DNA of 64,000 bases, taken from Argyresthia goedartella (Eukaryota; Arthropoda; Insecta; Lepidoptera; Argyresthiidae). The notes under the pieces were generated by a model that saw only the letters and a list, made by a program, of their open reading frames with translations, searched no databases and had not been told where the DNA came from. This document shows positions 45,499-56,005 of this stretch, one piece after another. The stretch covers positions 16,051,231 through 16,115,230 of the forward strand of contig OX463815.1 of assembly GCA_949825045.1 (NCBI GenBank), in the 5' to 3' direction. The stretch's first letter is position 1, and each line of letters begins with the position of its first letter. The position numbers and the translations under genes were made by a program.

Positions 45499-45751
45499 TT
45501 TTGCCAGAGGCAATTATGAGGAGAGCGACATCTTCGGGAGTAAAGTAAAAGGCTTGAGATGCGCGCAAGTACGAGACTAGACTAGACTACTTTATTATAG
45601 GGAATCCTAGCTTATATACTAGGTTGGTACATGTTATTAATGACGTGCATAAGACATAGTGCGTGATGAATATAAATATACCTTATCTGTGACGGTCGTC
45701 AACTTATCTTAACATTACGTGAAAATATGACTAACATAGTCGACCGGCACA
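45499..45751 (-). mobile_element. Solo-LTR-like element, copy 2
   Basis: Reverse orientation of the unit at 25,721-25,929, 253 bp, flanked by cccct on both sides (5-bp duplication). TATATAAG and AATAAA are in LTR order on the minus strand (near 45,611-45,618 and 45,591-45,596). It is longer than copy 1 by about 40 bp in the U3/R region. Confidence 0.65.
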
Positions 45752-45759
45752 CCCCTATA

Positions 45760-47060
45760 TTTCTCGGGGACTATGTCACGGACCGGTGGAGAAGTAGAAG
45801 AATAAATTTCTAAGAATATGTATGGTTTTATTTATACAAAACATATACTAGAAATATTATACACAAAGTTTAATCTGTGCAGCTGACCATATCTGACTTA
45901 GCTTTGATACTACCAGAAGTACCACCGGTAGTGCCACGGGCAGATAGATAGATTATGAGGTGGGATGCCCGCTGAACGCGGGTGGATGATGATCGGTCCT
46001 CTTTGAGACTATTTCACCCAATTCCTAGTGTTTGAGCACCGGTTACTGTTGATTCTGCCGACTTCCCTCCCCAAATCTCCTGGTTCTTGAGTTGCTGATA
46101 TAGGCAGTCTCGGTTCTGGCCCCATAAACCTCTGGTCTGCATCGCACCGGTTCGATATACAGCGGGCACATCTTGATACGTGTGATCACAGGTCCGCTTC
46201 TCAAGCCAAAATAAAAGCAGTAGGGAATGGTTGCAGCCGCCTTAAAACAAAAAAAAAATGGTATTATTAATGTTGCAAGAAAATATTTGTACAATGTCAA
46301 TAATATACAAAATTAAAACCTATTACCACAAAAAACAAATAAATTTCTACAATATACTTAATTATCAAACCCCCAAGTTGTTTTTAGGCATCGCGATTTT
46401 GAAGTGAAGAAGAAGTGAAGTGAAGAAGAAATTGTAGTTTAAATATCAAACGCGTTATACATTATCTAGGAAACTTCCATCGTTTGTCACGGCAATATGA
46501 AATTTTGCAGTAGATAAAAATTCCCATCTGCAGAAGCTAGGCAACAGAACACTTTGAGTCCAGGATCTCAGCATTAATTAATACCTTACTTACATAAGGG
46601 CTTTGGCTCTCTGACTTCAGCAATGTTGTGGTTGCTGGAATTCGACATGAACTTCGAACATGATCATAATTTTGGTAACTTGAGGTAAAATTCACGAGTT
46701 AGCTTTTTCAAAATTTACTGTTCTTGTCGTAACGAATAAAAATGAAACGACAAAGTATCAACACAAAACTCTGAATATAATAATACGAGAGGTCACTTTC
46801 ACATTATTTTTTTTGTAGGTAAAACGGGCAGGTAAAGGCATTTTTCATACATCTTATGATGATATCATTAAAGGTCCAATAAATGTCAATGTGTTTTATT
46901 AAAATATCTTAAAATATATATACCTATTTATTAATCTGATAAATAGAAATAGTACAGAAGACATATTTCTCGAAATGGTTTTGAGATTTCCGTTCCTGTC
47001 CAGTAAGTTAGCAACCCCAATTGCAAGCGATCAAGTTATCCTTTTAGGGAAAAACAAAAC
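45760..47060. other. Unassigned DNA
   Basis: 'gatcggtcctctttgagact + atttcaccca' near 45,990 recurs near 55,596, so part of this is a dispersed repeat. No gene. Confidence 0.35.
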
Positions 47061-47063
47061 ACA

Positions 47064-47147
47064 ATAATATAAAAGCCGGCCTCTTGAGCTGAGCTAGGGA
47101 CCAGCAACCACCAAAGAAATAAACCTGTTCGGCGCCAATTGTAACCT
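47064..47147. other. LTR- or PBS-like segment
   Basis: ataatataaaagccgg followed by aaataaacc and 'gttcggcgccaattgtaac' combines a TATA-like box, a polyadenylation signal and a sequence whose complement (ttggcgccgaac) resembles a retroviral-type primer-binding site. No paired LTR or internal region was found. Confidence 0.3.
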
Positions 47148-47660
47148 TATTATTTCGTATGTTGGGATGTCCCTCTCCAATAAAAACATTTACTGTTGGT
47201 CAAAGTAGGTTATTCAATAAAATAAGGTTCCTTTCCTTGGTGGCCGAGCTTAACTTAACGTATTAACTAAACGTATCTTAGATACTACTCTTCTGAACTG
47301 TCACAGCGTCACAGGGAATGGGGAATGGACCTGCGGGTAGTTGACCTCGCAGTGGGATCCTTTAAAATCACTACGGGACCCCACGCAAGTAGGTTGTTCT
47401 TAGCTTAGACGGCTGATAAGTTCTCATTACAATTAGTCAATCAAACACTTAGACATTAGTGATTATGTGGTTATTGAAAAAAACCATTAGTACCAATTAA
47501 CAATAATCTGTGATTGTTTAATTATTGTAGGAATCTTAACCTTATTTTTTTATTTGATTCTGTGTAACTTTTCTGACATTTTTATTTACTTAATTAAGGT
47601 TAATAAAGATTTATATTTTTCTATAGAAAATAAAAAGGCTGAAATCTTATTACATGTTTT
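47148..47660. other. Unassigned DNA
   Basis: No gene recognised; possibly the rest of an LTR. Confidence 0.3.
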
Positions 47661-47664
47661 ATCG

Positions 47665-47800
47665 CTTGTCACTACGGTGACAACTGGGAAACAGACTTCC
47701 CAGTTGTCCCCTCTAGTCAGCTCAAGTGAACAGACGGCACGAATTGTCACCCGGGTGACAATCGGGAAAACGATTCCCAGCTGTCACCCCGGGGGACAGG
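47665..47800. repeat. Two related hairpins in tandem
   Basis: gtcactacggtgac followed by aactgggaa...ttcccagttgtc is repeated about 80 bp later as gtcacccgggtgac followed by aatcgggaa...ttcccagctgtc. Each copy is itself palindromic. Confidence 0.75.
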
Positions 47801-48830
47801 GCTAGAGGGGACTAATGGGAACAATCGCATCCGCGCATTGGCTTCTCTTATGCTTCCTGGGCAGCTCGCGGCCGACAGTTCGAGGCTGGTGTTCACGACG
47901 GCAGGATTCTACCGTGGCACTCTCTGCTGGATTCGCGAGCCACTGTGGCTAATTCTCTGTGTACAAAATGGCGGGTTGCCGTTTGCCTTGTTCCCTTGGT
48001 CAGGGATTGCTGTAAAGGATAAACTGGTTGAAAATACGAAACGACAACAACACGCCGGTAACCTCAAAATCTTACAAACTCCGGACTTACCAGGGCTTCG
48101 GGTCAATATTTGCGGAGCCCTTCAGGCAGGGGCTGACCCTGCGTCAACTGGAGATGAATGAAGGCGCGTCAGGCGAAATCTCCATGTTTATATGGCTAAG
48201 AAACCCACCGAATTTTCGAGAAGGCGGGTGACCAATTGCAGCGAAAATAATTCGGAACTATCACTTTCCCGGACACACACACAGGCTTGGTGAAAACGAA
48301 GTTTGCACCATCAAAAATGTACCACCAAACGAATTCCCACAGGGTTTTTGCTGCACAACAATAACATGTATCACTGTACAGCTCCTTGTTGCTAAAGGTG
48401 GCATTTAAACGCATAACTTAAAAATACCATTTTTAAAACAAAACAATCCAAAACGGCATCAAAAATACTGATTGCACACTAAATTTGCATACCAAAACAT
48501 ACTGATTTTGCAAACTTTTTATACACTAATGTAAACTGTTATTCTACGTGATCATCTAATATTTCGAAAGCATATCTAATATTTTTGACTTATCAGAAAA
48601 ATCGTAACCCTAATTTATTAGAACCAAGTACCTAATAAACTTGTAACAACATTTTGTAACAAGATTTTATAAATAAAACACAATTTAATCAATCACGTAT
48701 ATTTAATTATGCAAACTAAAAACACTTACAAGCAAAACAAAAAAGGTATGCATGCAACCTAAATCAGCCTCAACATGTTTTTCACGGCATCGCTTAGGAA
48801 CATAATCTTAAAAGTATATCATTTTTTTTT
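47801..48830. other. Unassigned DNA
   Basis: A moderately GC-rich first half (47,830-48,235) with overlapping open frames on both strands, no recognised protein. 'tcaaaaatactgattgcac' at 48,459 resembles a MITE end. Confidence 0.35.
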
Positions 48831-48831
48831 T

Positions 48832-49075
48832 TTGGTAGTATTTAATCGCACATCAAAAATACTGATTTGCACAGCAAAAAAAGTTCAACAAAAATACTTT
48901 TTATGTTTTAAATATTTAATGAGTGCTTAAGTTTATGTTTTAAGTATTTTTTGTTCTTACATGTTGAACCTAACACGAAGGATAAAGGGGGCTTCGCTTC
49001 GCTCACCCCCTTTGTCCTTCACCTAAGCTACCGCAGCATTTTGCCCTGATATTTGCTGTGAAAATCTGCTATGGA
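48832..49075 (+). mobile_element. Core-hairpin MITE, gcacatcaaaaatactg-end subfamily, copy 3
   Basis: It matches the copy at 16,553 over nearly its full length and has the best preserved core stem, gaaggataaaggggg / ccccctttgtccttc at 48,978-49,022. The right terminal repeat is damaged (tttgctgtgaaaatctg). Confidence 0.8.
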
Positions 49076-51200
49076 GAGAGGGTTAGTGTGCTTGCGAGAA
49101 CAAGTAGGTGGGTACATTCGCATGAGGTCGGTTTCTCGAAATCGTGTTAGATGCGTTTAACTAAATTTGGCTTGTGTGTAGCATCGTGAACATACAGGCT
49201 GTGAGAGCCGCTATCATCTCTAGTCTACCTATAGTCGTGTAACATGCATGTTAGTATGATGTGTACTGATGTGCACGTGCATTGGTATGGTATATATTTA
49301 TGACACCCATCTACATTTATATAATCCTTCTACACATTACCACCCTTTTATGGACAAAATGTCCATCGTATTGTTGTTATGGCTTTGTAAACAGAATTCA
49401 GAAAATGTCACTGAAGACTGGGAAAATATTTATGCTGTGTGCTTCATGTACGCTCCGTGCCGGCCGGCTGCGGCGGCGGCGGTTCAGAAAATGCAGGAGT
49501 TTGTGTTTGTTGTACGTGTAGCGTGCTACACTGTAAACCGGATACACGTCATCATATTCTTTGTCTGTGATATTAAGCAGTGTTACCACTAATTAAACAT
49601 CATTTCTACCATCAAATTTTTGGATTTTGGGCGCGAAATTTTCATCGCCACCATTTTTCTATAGGAATAATTATAAAAGAAAGCTGCGGGCGAAAACTGC
49701 ACGTTACGCTGCAACACCAAATAAGGTCCAGTATAACGGGATTAAACGGGCTGATATCTATTAATGTTCATATTCTGTCGACGTCGTTTGATACCTATTG
49801 GTAAGAGAATTATGGCGCTTTGATGCTTCGAATAATCCTATGGCGCATAACCTTTGAAGGCGACAGAATACAGGAAGTGTTAAATCTACTGGGACTTGAA
49901 CGCCTACGAACTTCATTATTCATTCATTATGATGAACTTAAGTGAAATATTATTGTGTAATTTCCCATTTTCGGAAGCCTTTATTAATACTTTATAAGTA
50001 ATAATGCAGCCAATTTATCCGGTGAAAAGGCCATTATACCATGAATTGTTGATTGAAATTGTATTTTATTTTTTATTTGTTCTAAGATTAACCTAAATAT
50101 ACCGTTACAACTTACATAATAATCCAATAAACTCGTCAACCATATTCATTACTTTAGACTGTATATAGGTATATTACATGTGCAAACTTTTAAGCCTTAG
50201 AGCAATAGTTGAGCGGCGATATGGTTTGTCCAACTGAAACAAATACGCACTACTGCATTGCTACGTGAACACTGTTTAATTGTGTCACTGTAGGTGGTAG
50301 GTCGCTTTCCAGTATTGGATTTTGATGAAATTAGTCTGAATGCGTCATCCGAAGTTTTTCAGGTATAAAGTCTCACAGAATCCGGGGTTTGGCGACATGC
50401 CACACCAGATATAGACCGCCGAGTCACTTCGAACGCAGCGCATCATTTAGACGACCAAAACAACAGTCGACCAGTGGATAGATATGTGCTGCCGTTCCGC
50501 ATTCCACCACATTCAGCCGTGTTGGCTTGCGCTGATGAATTAGTTCACAGGTACATATTATGTCTAGGCTACTGTAAGTGAGTGTTCAAATTGGTTCACC
50601 TGAAGTATCGACGTTACTTGATATGAAATGTTGATCCAGAGCTCTTTCTAAGAGTGACATAGCTATCAGATGATAACCGAGGAAGCTATGACATGCTGGC
50701 ATAGGGGCGCCCAACTGTACGGAAAATAAATATCCGGTCGGATATTGCAAAGTGATCGTTTTTTTCTAGACATAATTTCTCAATATGTTAAAATATAGTT
50801 TGTGCCTTTGTTTTTTCTATTTCGACTCAAACATGTACAGATATAAAAAGCTTTTGTAACAAAACGAAACGAAATGAGGACTGTATGACTGCGGAAAAAT
50901 ATATGGGATTTGACGTTGGTTTTGAGTTTAAACGCTGTTTAATATTTTTGTGGTAACACGGTATTTGTTTATTATGTATCAGATTTATTTGTATTTGTGT
51001 GTATAAGTTACTAAATTTCGGCCCACTTCCAGTCATGCTTATTTCATGTAAAAAGAGTTTAGTTAATCAGAGGTTCATCACCAACATATATATTTTATTT
51101 TACAACCATAGAAGCTAGTCCTCCTAAGTTTAATACTTAGATTTTCTTGTTGAACATTAAAGATGTATAAAAGCGAAATGTTCTTGCGTGTTTCCTTGTA
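49076..51200. other. Unassigned DNA
   Basis: Short frames on both strands at 49,269-49,600 and a balanced-composition stretch at 50,370-50,550 show no motif. 'atggaacccttcatgtgcga' at 51,207 is the 3' end of another copy of the repeat that follows. Confidence 0.35.
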
Positions 51201-51250
51201 CATGTTATGGAACCCTTCATGTGCGAGTCCGACTCGAACTTGACCGTTTT

Positions 51251-51662
51251 TAGGGTTCCGTACCCGAAGGGTTCCAAACGGGACCCTATTACTAAGACTC
51301 CGCTGTCCGTCCGTCCGTCCGTCCGTCTGTCACCAGGCTGTATCTCAAGAACCTAGCTAGCTAGAGAGTTGAAATTTTCATAGATTATGTATTTATGTTG
51401 CCGCTATAACAACAAATACTAAAAAACAGGATAAAAGAAATATTTAAGGGGACTCCCATACAACAATTCTTTCAATACCACATACAAACTTATGGATGCA
51501 CCTGGTTACGTACATGGAGTGTGAAAATAACCGCACCAATAACTATGTAAACAATATTTTGCTGTGTAAAATCCAAACTATTCACTCCACACCATCGCTT
51601 CCATTGAACGGTGGTACGGAACCCTTCGTGCGCGATTTAGACTCGCACTTGACCGGTTTTTT
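51251..51662 (+). repeat. Dispersed 'ggaaccctt' repeat, full copy
   Basis: It runs from tttagggttccgtacccg, through (gtcc)n and 'gaacctagctagctagagag', to ggaacccttcgtgcgcgatt and a poly-T end. Nearly identical to the minus-strand copy at 26,901-27,304. Its internal open frame (51,496-51,693) arises from repeat sequence. Confidence 0.8.
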
Positions 51663-51834
51663 TATCTTGTGTTCAGTATTTTATCGTAGCTGACATAATA
51701 CAATCCGGGGCCACTAGTGGACGGTTCCATCAGCGGAATGTTGTAGCCCTATGTTGCCTTTTAATTTATCCGAAGACATAAACTTTGTATTCATCTTATT
51801 TTCTCAATGTCAACAAATATAACGATCACCAAAA

Positions 51835-52142
51835 TATTTTTTTCCTACCCAAAATGGATAAATGAACACCAAAAGTTGCAAAAAATATCAGGGCAAATTA
51901 CTGCGGTAGCTTAGGTGAAGGGTAAAGGGGTCGAGCGAACCGAAGCCCCCTTTATCCTTCGTGTTAGGTTGAACATGTACGAACAACAAAAAATACTTAA
52001 AACATAAACTTAACTACAACATGAAAAGAAGTTTGGTGATCATTTATCCAAACACAATTTGGTAGACATTTATCCATTCTGGCAGTCATTTCGAATTTAT
52101 TGGTAGTAAAATAGGTGCGTTTTTGGTAATCGTTTAAACACA
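51835..52142 (+). mobile_element. Core-hairpin MITE, atgatcacc-end subfamily, copy 2
   Basis: Same order as the copy at 11,800-12,122: aaatgaacaccaaaagttgca, core with gaagggtaaaggggt and gccccctttatccttc, then tttggtgatcatttatcc and ggtagtaaaataggtgcgtt. Confidence 0.75.
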
Positions 52143-52237
52143 AGCCTTTCTCAATTACATATGTGTAGCTGGATAGTTATGTAACTACATGCAGCAGGTA
52201 TAACAGGAGTTATATTGATATGCACAACACATATATC

Positions 52238-52993
52238 AATGTAACCTGCCCGATGCAACGATAACCTGGCTACAAGCAAATGGATCTCAACAATGTAACC
52301 TGCCCGATGCAACGATAACCTGGCTACAAGCAAATGGATCTCAACAATGTAACCTGCCCGATGCAACGATAACCTGGCTACAAGCAAATGGATCTCAACA
52401 ATGTAACCTGCCCGATGCAACGATAACCTGGCTACAAGCAAATGGATCTCAACAATGTAACCTGCCCGATGCAACGATAACCTGGCTACAAGCAAATGGA
52501 TCTCAACAATGTAACCTGCCCGATGCAACGATAACCTGGCTACAAGCAAATGGATCTCAACAATGTAACCTGCCCGATGCAACGATAACCTGGCTACAAG
52601 CAAATGGATCTCAACAATGTAACCTGCCCGATGCAACGATAACCTGGCTACAAGCAAATGGATCTCAACAATGTAACCTGCCCGATGCAACGATAACCTG
52701 GCTACAAGCAAATGGATCTCAACAATGTAATCTGCCCGATGCAACGATAACCTGGCTACAAGCAAATGGATCTCAACAATGTAACCTGCCCGATGCAACG
52801 ATAACCTGGCTACAAGCAAATGGATCTCAACAATGTAACCTGCCCGATGCAACGATAACCTGGCTACAAGCAAATGGATCTCAACAATGTAACCTGCCCG
52901 ATGCAACGATAACCTGGCTACAAGCAAATGGATCTCAACAATGTAACCTGCCCGATGCAACGATAACCTGGCTACAAGCAAATGGATCTCAAC
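52238..52993 (-). repeat. 54-bp minisatellite, 14 copies
   Basis: The unit aatgtaacctgcccgatgca + acgataacctggctacaagc + aaatggatctcaac repeats 14 times (756 bp) with one visible variant (taatctgcccg in the tenth unit, 52,728-52,738). Because 54 is a multiple of three and one minus frame lacks stops, a 287-codon frame spans the array (53,014-52,151) with an 18-residue period VEIHLLVARLSLHRAGYI. Nothing suggests it is expressed. The flanks share tgcacaacac on both sides. Confidence 0.95.
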
Positions 52994-53338
52994 AAAAGTT
53001 GTTGCACAACACAAACATGCCGAATGCTCTGACCCGTGAAAGTTAGTCTGGGAAAATGGAGGTCTGCGGTGCTCATCCGAACTTATCTTAACCCCTTTTT
53101 GGGCAGAGGAAAATATATTCCCGCCAAATATTCAACTTTATATCTTGGAGATAAAGTCCAAAACCCATGAAATTTTTTGTATGCTTATGACTGGTAATGG
53201 GTTAAATTACTATTCCTTAACAATGTGGAGTGATCTGAGGTGCTCTTTAGTTCATTGTGTTGAGTTACCCCGCAGAAGTATTATGCTTATATCAAGTTTA
53301 TATCCAGTCGTTCAGGATTTGTTTATATTGATAAGCGA

Positions 53339-53755
53339 TAAAGCGATTTTGTCGAAAAAGGGATATGACAATGTTCAAGACTTATTTAAATGACGGGACA
53401 GTATGGGGTTAATCTGCTCAACACAGACCTTGCTGCATTAATAGTTTTTTAATTATTTATTCCTGCTTATTAATAATAATAATTATGCCAAATAATGCCA
53501 AACCCTTCAGTGGGCAGACAAAAAACTCAAGTCGTTATGTATATTTTGGTTTTATAGCTTTTGAGTATGTATCTTGAGCATTAACAAGCTTTTGAGCAAT
53601 TTATAAAGCACGTTAAAGCGATTTTGTCGAAAAAGGGATATGACAATGTTCAAGACTTATTTAAATGACGGGACAGTATGGGGTTAATCTGCTCAACACA
53701 GACCTTGCTGCATTAATAGTTTTGTAATTATTTATTCCTGCTTATTAATCATAAT
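53339..53755 (+). repeat. 140-bp direct duplication
   Basis: taaagcgattttgtcgaaaa through cttgctgcattaatagtttt occurs at 53,339-53,480 and again at 53,613-53,755, 274 bp apart, with almost no differences. Confidence 0.9.
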
Positions 53756-54130
53756 AATGAATATTTGAATACTTGTATTAGTTAAGCAAAACCATTTTTA
53801 AAACAGATCTTAAAATCAAGTGAGTTTCTACGCCCTTCTCTCCCACAGTGGTCCAATGTAGAGAAGAGGCAAAAAATGACGTTTGCTAAGTATATGTAAA
53901 TATCTTCAGTAATTTTGACTTTGACTTTGTGTAGTGTAGAGATATGAGGAAAATGTAAAAAAAAACAACTAATGTAGGTACCTGCCGAATAAATATATGT
54001 CGGTGACATACGACATTGAGATTTGATAAAATAATTATAGTTTAGTGTTTAATCAAATTGAATTGCAAGCGGAATCCACTGAATCAGATTTAATAGGTCC
54101 CGCCTAGCCATGTCAAGAGTGATTATACTA

Positions 54131-54283
54131 TTACGGCCTTACTAATAAAAATAGTTATTCACGGTTTAACTTATTCAGTGTTTTCTCCTTTTCATACGAC
54201 GAGTAATTGTCAAATGTCAAAGCAAGACAAAACACTGCATACGTTAAACCGTGAATAACTTATTTTATTAGTAAAGCCGTTAA
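54131..54283. mobile_element. 153-bp MITE
   Basis: Terminal inverted repeats of about 40 bp: ttacggccttactaataaaa...ttcacggtttaac and gttaaaccgtgaataact...gtaaagccgttaa. No coding capacity. The TA-rich flanks fit a Tc1/mariner-mobilised MITE. Confidence 0.85.
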
Positions 54284-55670
54284 AGATTATCGTTAAGCCG
54301 ACATCGAACTCCTTTTCATGCATCTTCATTAGGAAGATGGATGAAGCTCACAGAGAGGCCCAGACAGCCTGAAAGATGTTAGAAAATGGACATCACCTCC
54401 AGAGAGACTAGTTTTTTCTGATGACGATGCAGGCTCTGGTAAAAAAGTGTCTTTTTGGCATGTTCTATGACACATTGTTTCAGTCTGAAGCAAATGTTAT
54501 CAATTCCCAAAGCAACAGACGCTCTGTGCGAAAAAAAAAATAAAAAAAATATATGAAAAATATTTATGTCAAGTACGTTTCTGGCCAGCGCGCATTGACA
54601 GTACGTGAATAAGTATTTCGCAGTGTTGTTCACAGGCGACATAGTAACAATCGCCCTCAGATGTTTATAATTTGTCAGTGAAATTACCTAATGCATAATC
54701 GAAAACGTACTGAATTTCATTGTATAGGTACATAATAGTGATTTATTTACCGTCGTTCTGAGCATGATTTATAATAGTGTTATAATTTTAGTCAATTTAT
54801 ATGGAATGGCTTCGCTTACGTTTCATTTCTGTTTCCTTGATATTACAGTATTTTCTATGAAATCTACCACAAAGGTCTATAAAACAATTATTTGTATAAG
54901 TGCAATATTTTTTTGAATTGTCGTTCAGTATTCTCGTTGCGAATTGAAGGTTTCTTGTAAGGTCATGGGCGATTTTTGACTAACACAATGGTAGCCATTT
55001 TAAGACCATAATCTATACGTGCATATACATTCACTTGAAATGATAGCACTGGTTTTGCGCGAAGACCGACCTGCCTTAATTTGAATCCGGCCCACAGCAT
55101 GTAGGTACTTCAAATAAATTCCACAATTTGTTGGCGTCCCGTACAAACTAACTTTAGAAAGTTTAAAGGAATTTCAGTATCCTAAATGTTCGCTTGCCAA
55201 AACCTTGCAAAATGTTCCCTGTTAATCTTAATCTCTCTCTTTTCAGGTAAGCGTCGCCTAACTGGTTATAAATCTTTAAAGCGCCGCGCCCCGTCAAATT
55301 AGAGGAAAGTATAATTTTCGTGACAAAGGTTTGTGGAAGCTATTTTTATTTATGGTTAACTCTTTGAGTTTACGCGTCGGACCCGAGAGGGGAAAATGTT
55401 TGCGAGAATATTCTCGTAGATTCACAGCAAAGGCAGGTGAGTCTATGGGCAAAGAGTTTACAACCACTACGTTGCCCAGGGACATGTATTGCATTTATTT
55501 AGCTTTTTCGAACTAAATTCATATAATATGTGACAGCCTTTATATATGATGATGATGATGAGGTGCGGCAGCGGGCGGCTGAACCACAGCCGGGTGATCG
55601 GTCCTCTATTGTGACTATTTCACCCATTTCTCGGAGCATTTAAGAGGTATATAAATCTCCTAAAAATATT
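54284..55670. other. Unassigned DNA
   Basis: An open frame on each strand at 55,294-55,516 spans a palindromic gcgagaatattctcgt but matches nothing I recognise. A (gat)n run is at 55,548-55,561, followed by a 'ggtcctct' repeat shared with 45.99 kb. Confidence 0.35.
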
Positions 55671-55673
55671 AAA

Positions 55674-55746
55674 ATTTTATTGTTATGCCTGTTTAAATCA
55701 TGACCTTTATATAAGGTCATGATTTAAATAGGCATAACAATAAAAT
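55674..55746. repeat. 73-bp near-perfect palindrome
   Basis: attttattgttatgcctgtt...catgacctt is mirrored by aaggtcatg...aataggcataacaataaaat across a 5-base centre, with one mismatch pair. Confidence 0.9.
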
Positions 55747-55779
55747 GTCAATCAATACAATTATCGGTTATCACATAAA

Positions 55780-56005
55780 ATACTGATTTGCACCTCAAAT
55801 ATCAGGGCAAAGTGGTGGTTCAGGGTTGGTTAGGTTGACATGTTAGAGCAAAATAAACGTAAATTCTAAACCCTGTCGGTCAGGTTTAAGATATATCGAT
55901 TCTTTACAAACAAACGCGTTAGTTTAAAAACTAACGGCTTTGACAATCTTACGGTGACAATTCACCTAGCTACCGCAGTGTTTTCCCTGGTATTTCCTTT
56001 GCAAT
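55780..56005. mobile_element. Core-hairpin MITE relative, rearranged
   Basis: The ends resemble the family (aaaatactgatttgcacctc, and agctaccgcagtgttttccc at the right), but the hairpin core is replaced by sequence containing 'cgcgttagtttaaaaactaa', which recurs nearby at 56,050-56,150. Confidence 0.5.

Noticed and set aside
49460..49500. CGG repeat as a coding polyalanine tract
   Set aside because: Too short, with overlapping open frames on both strands and no exon signals.
52151..53014. 287-codon minus-strand ORF as a repeat protein gene
   Set aside because: The frame exists only because a 54-bp minisatellite unit is divisible by three and free of stops; no signal, promoter or family supports a protein.
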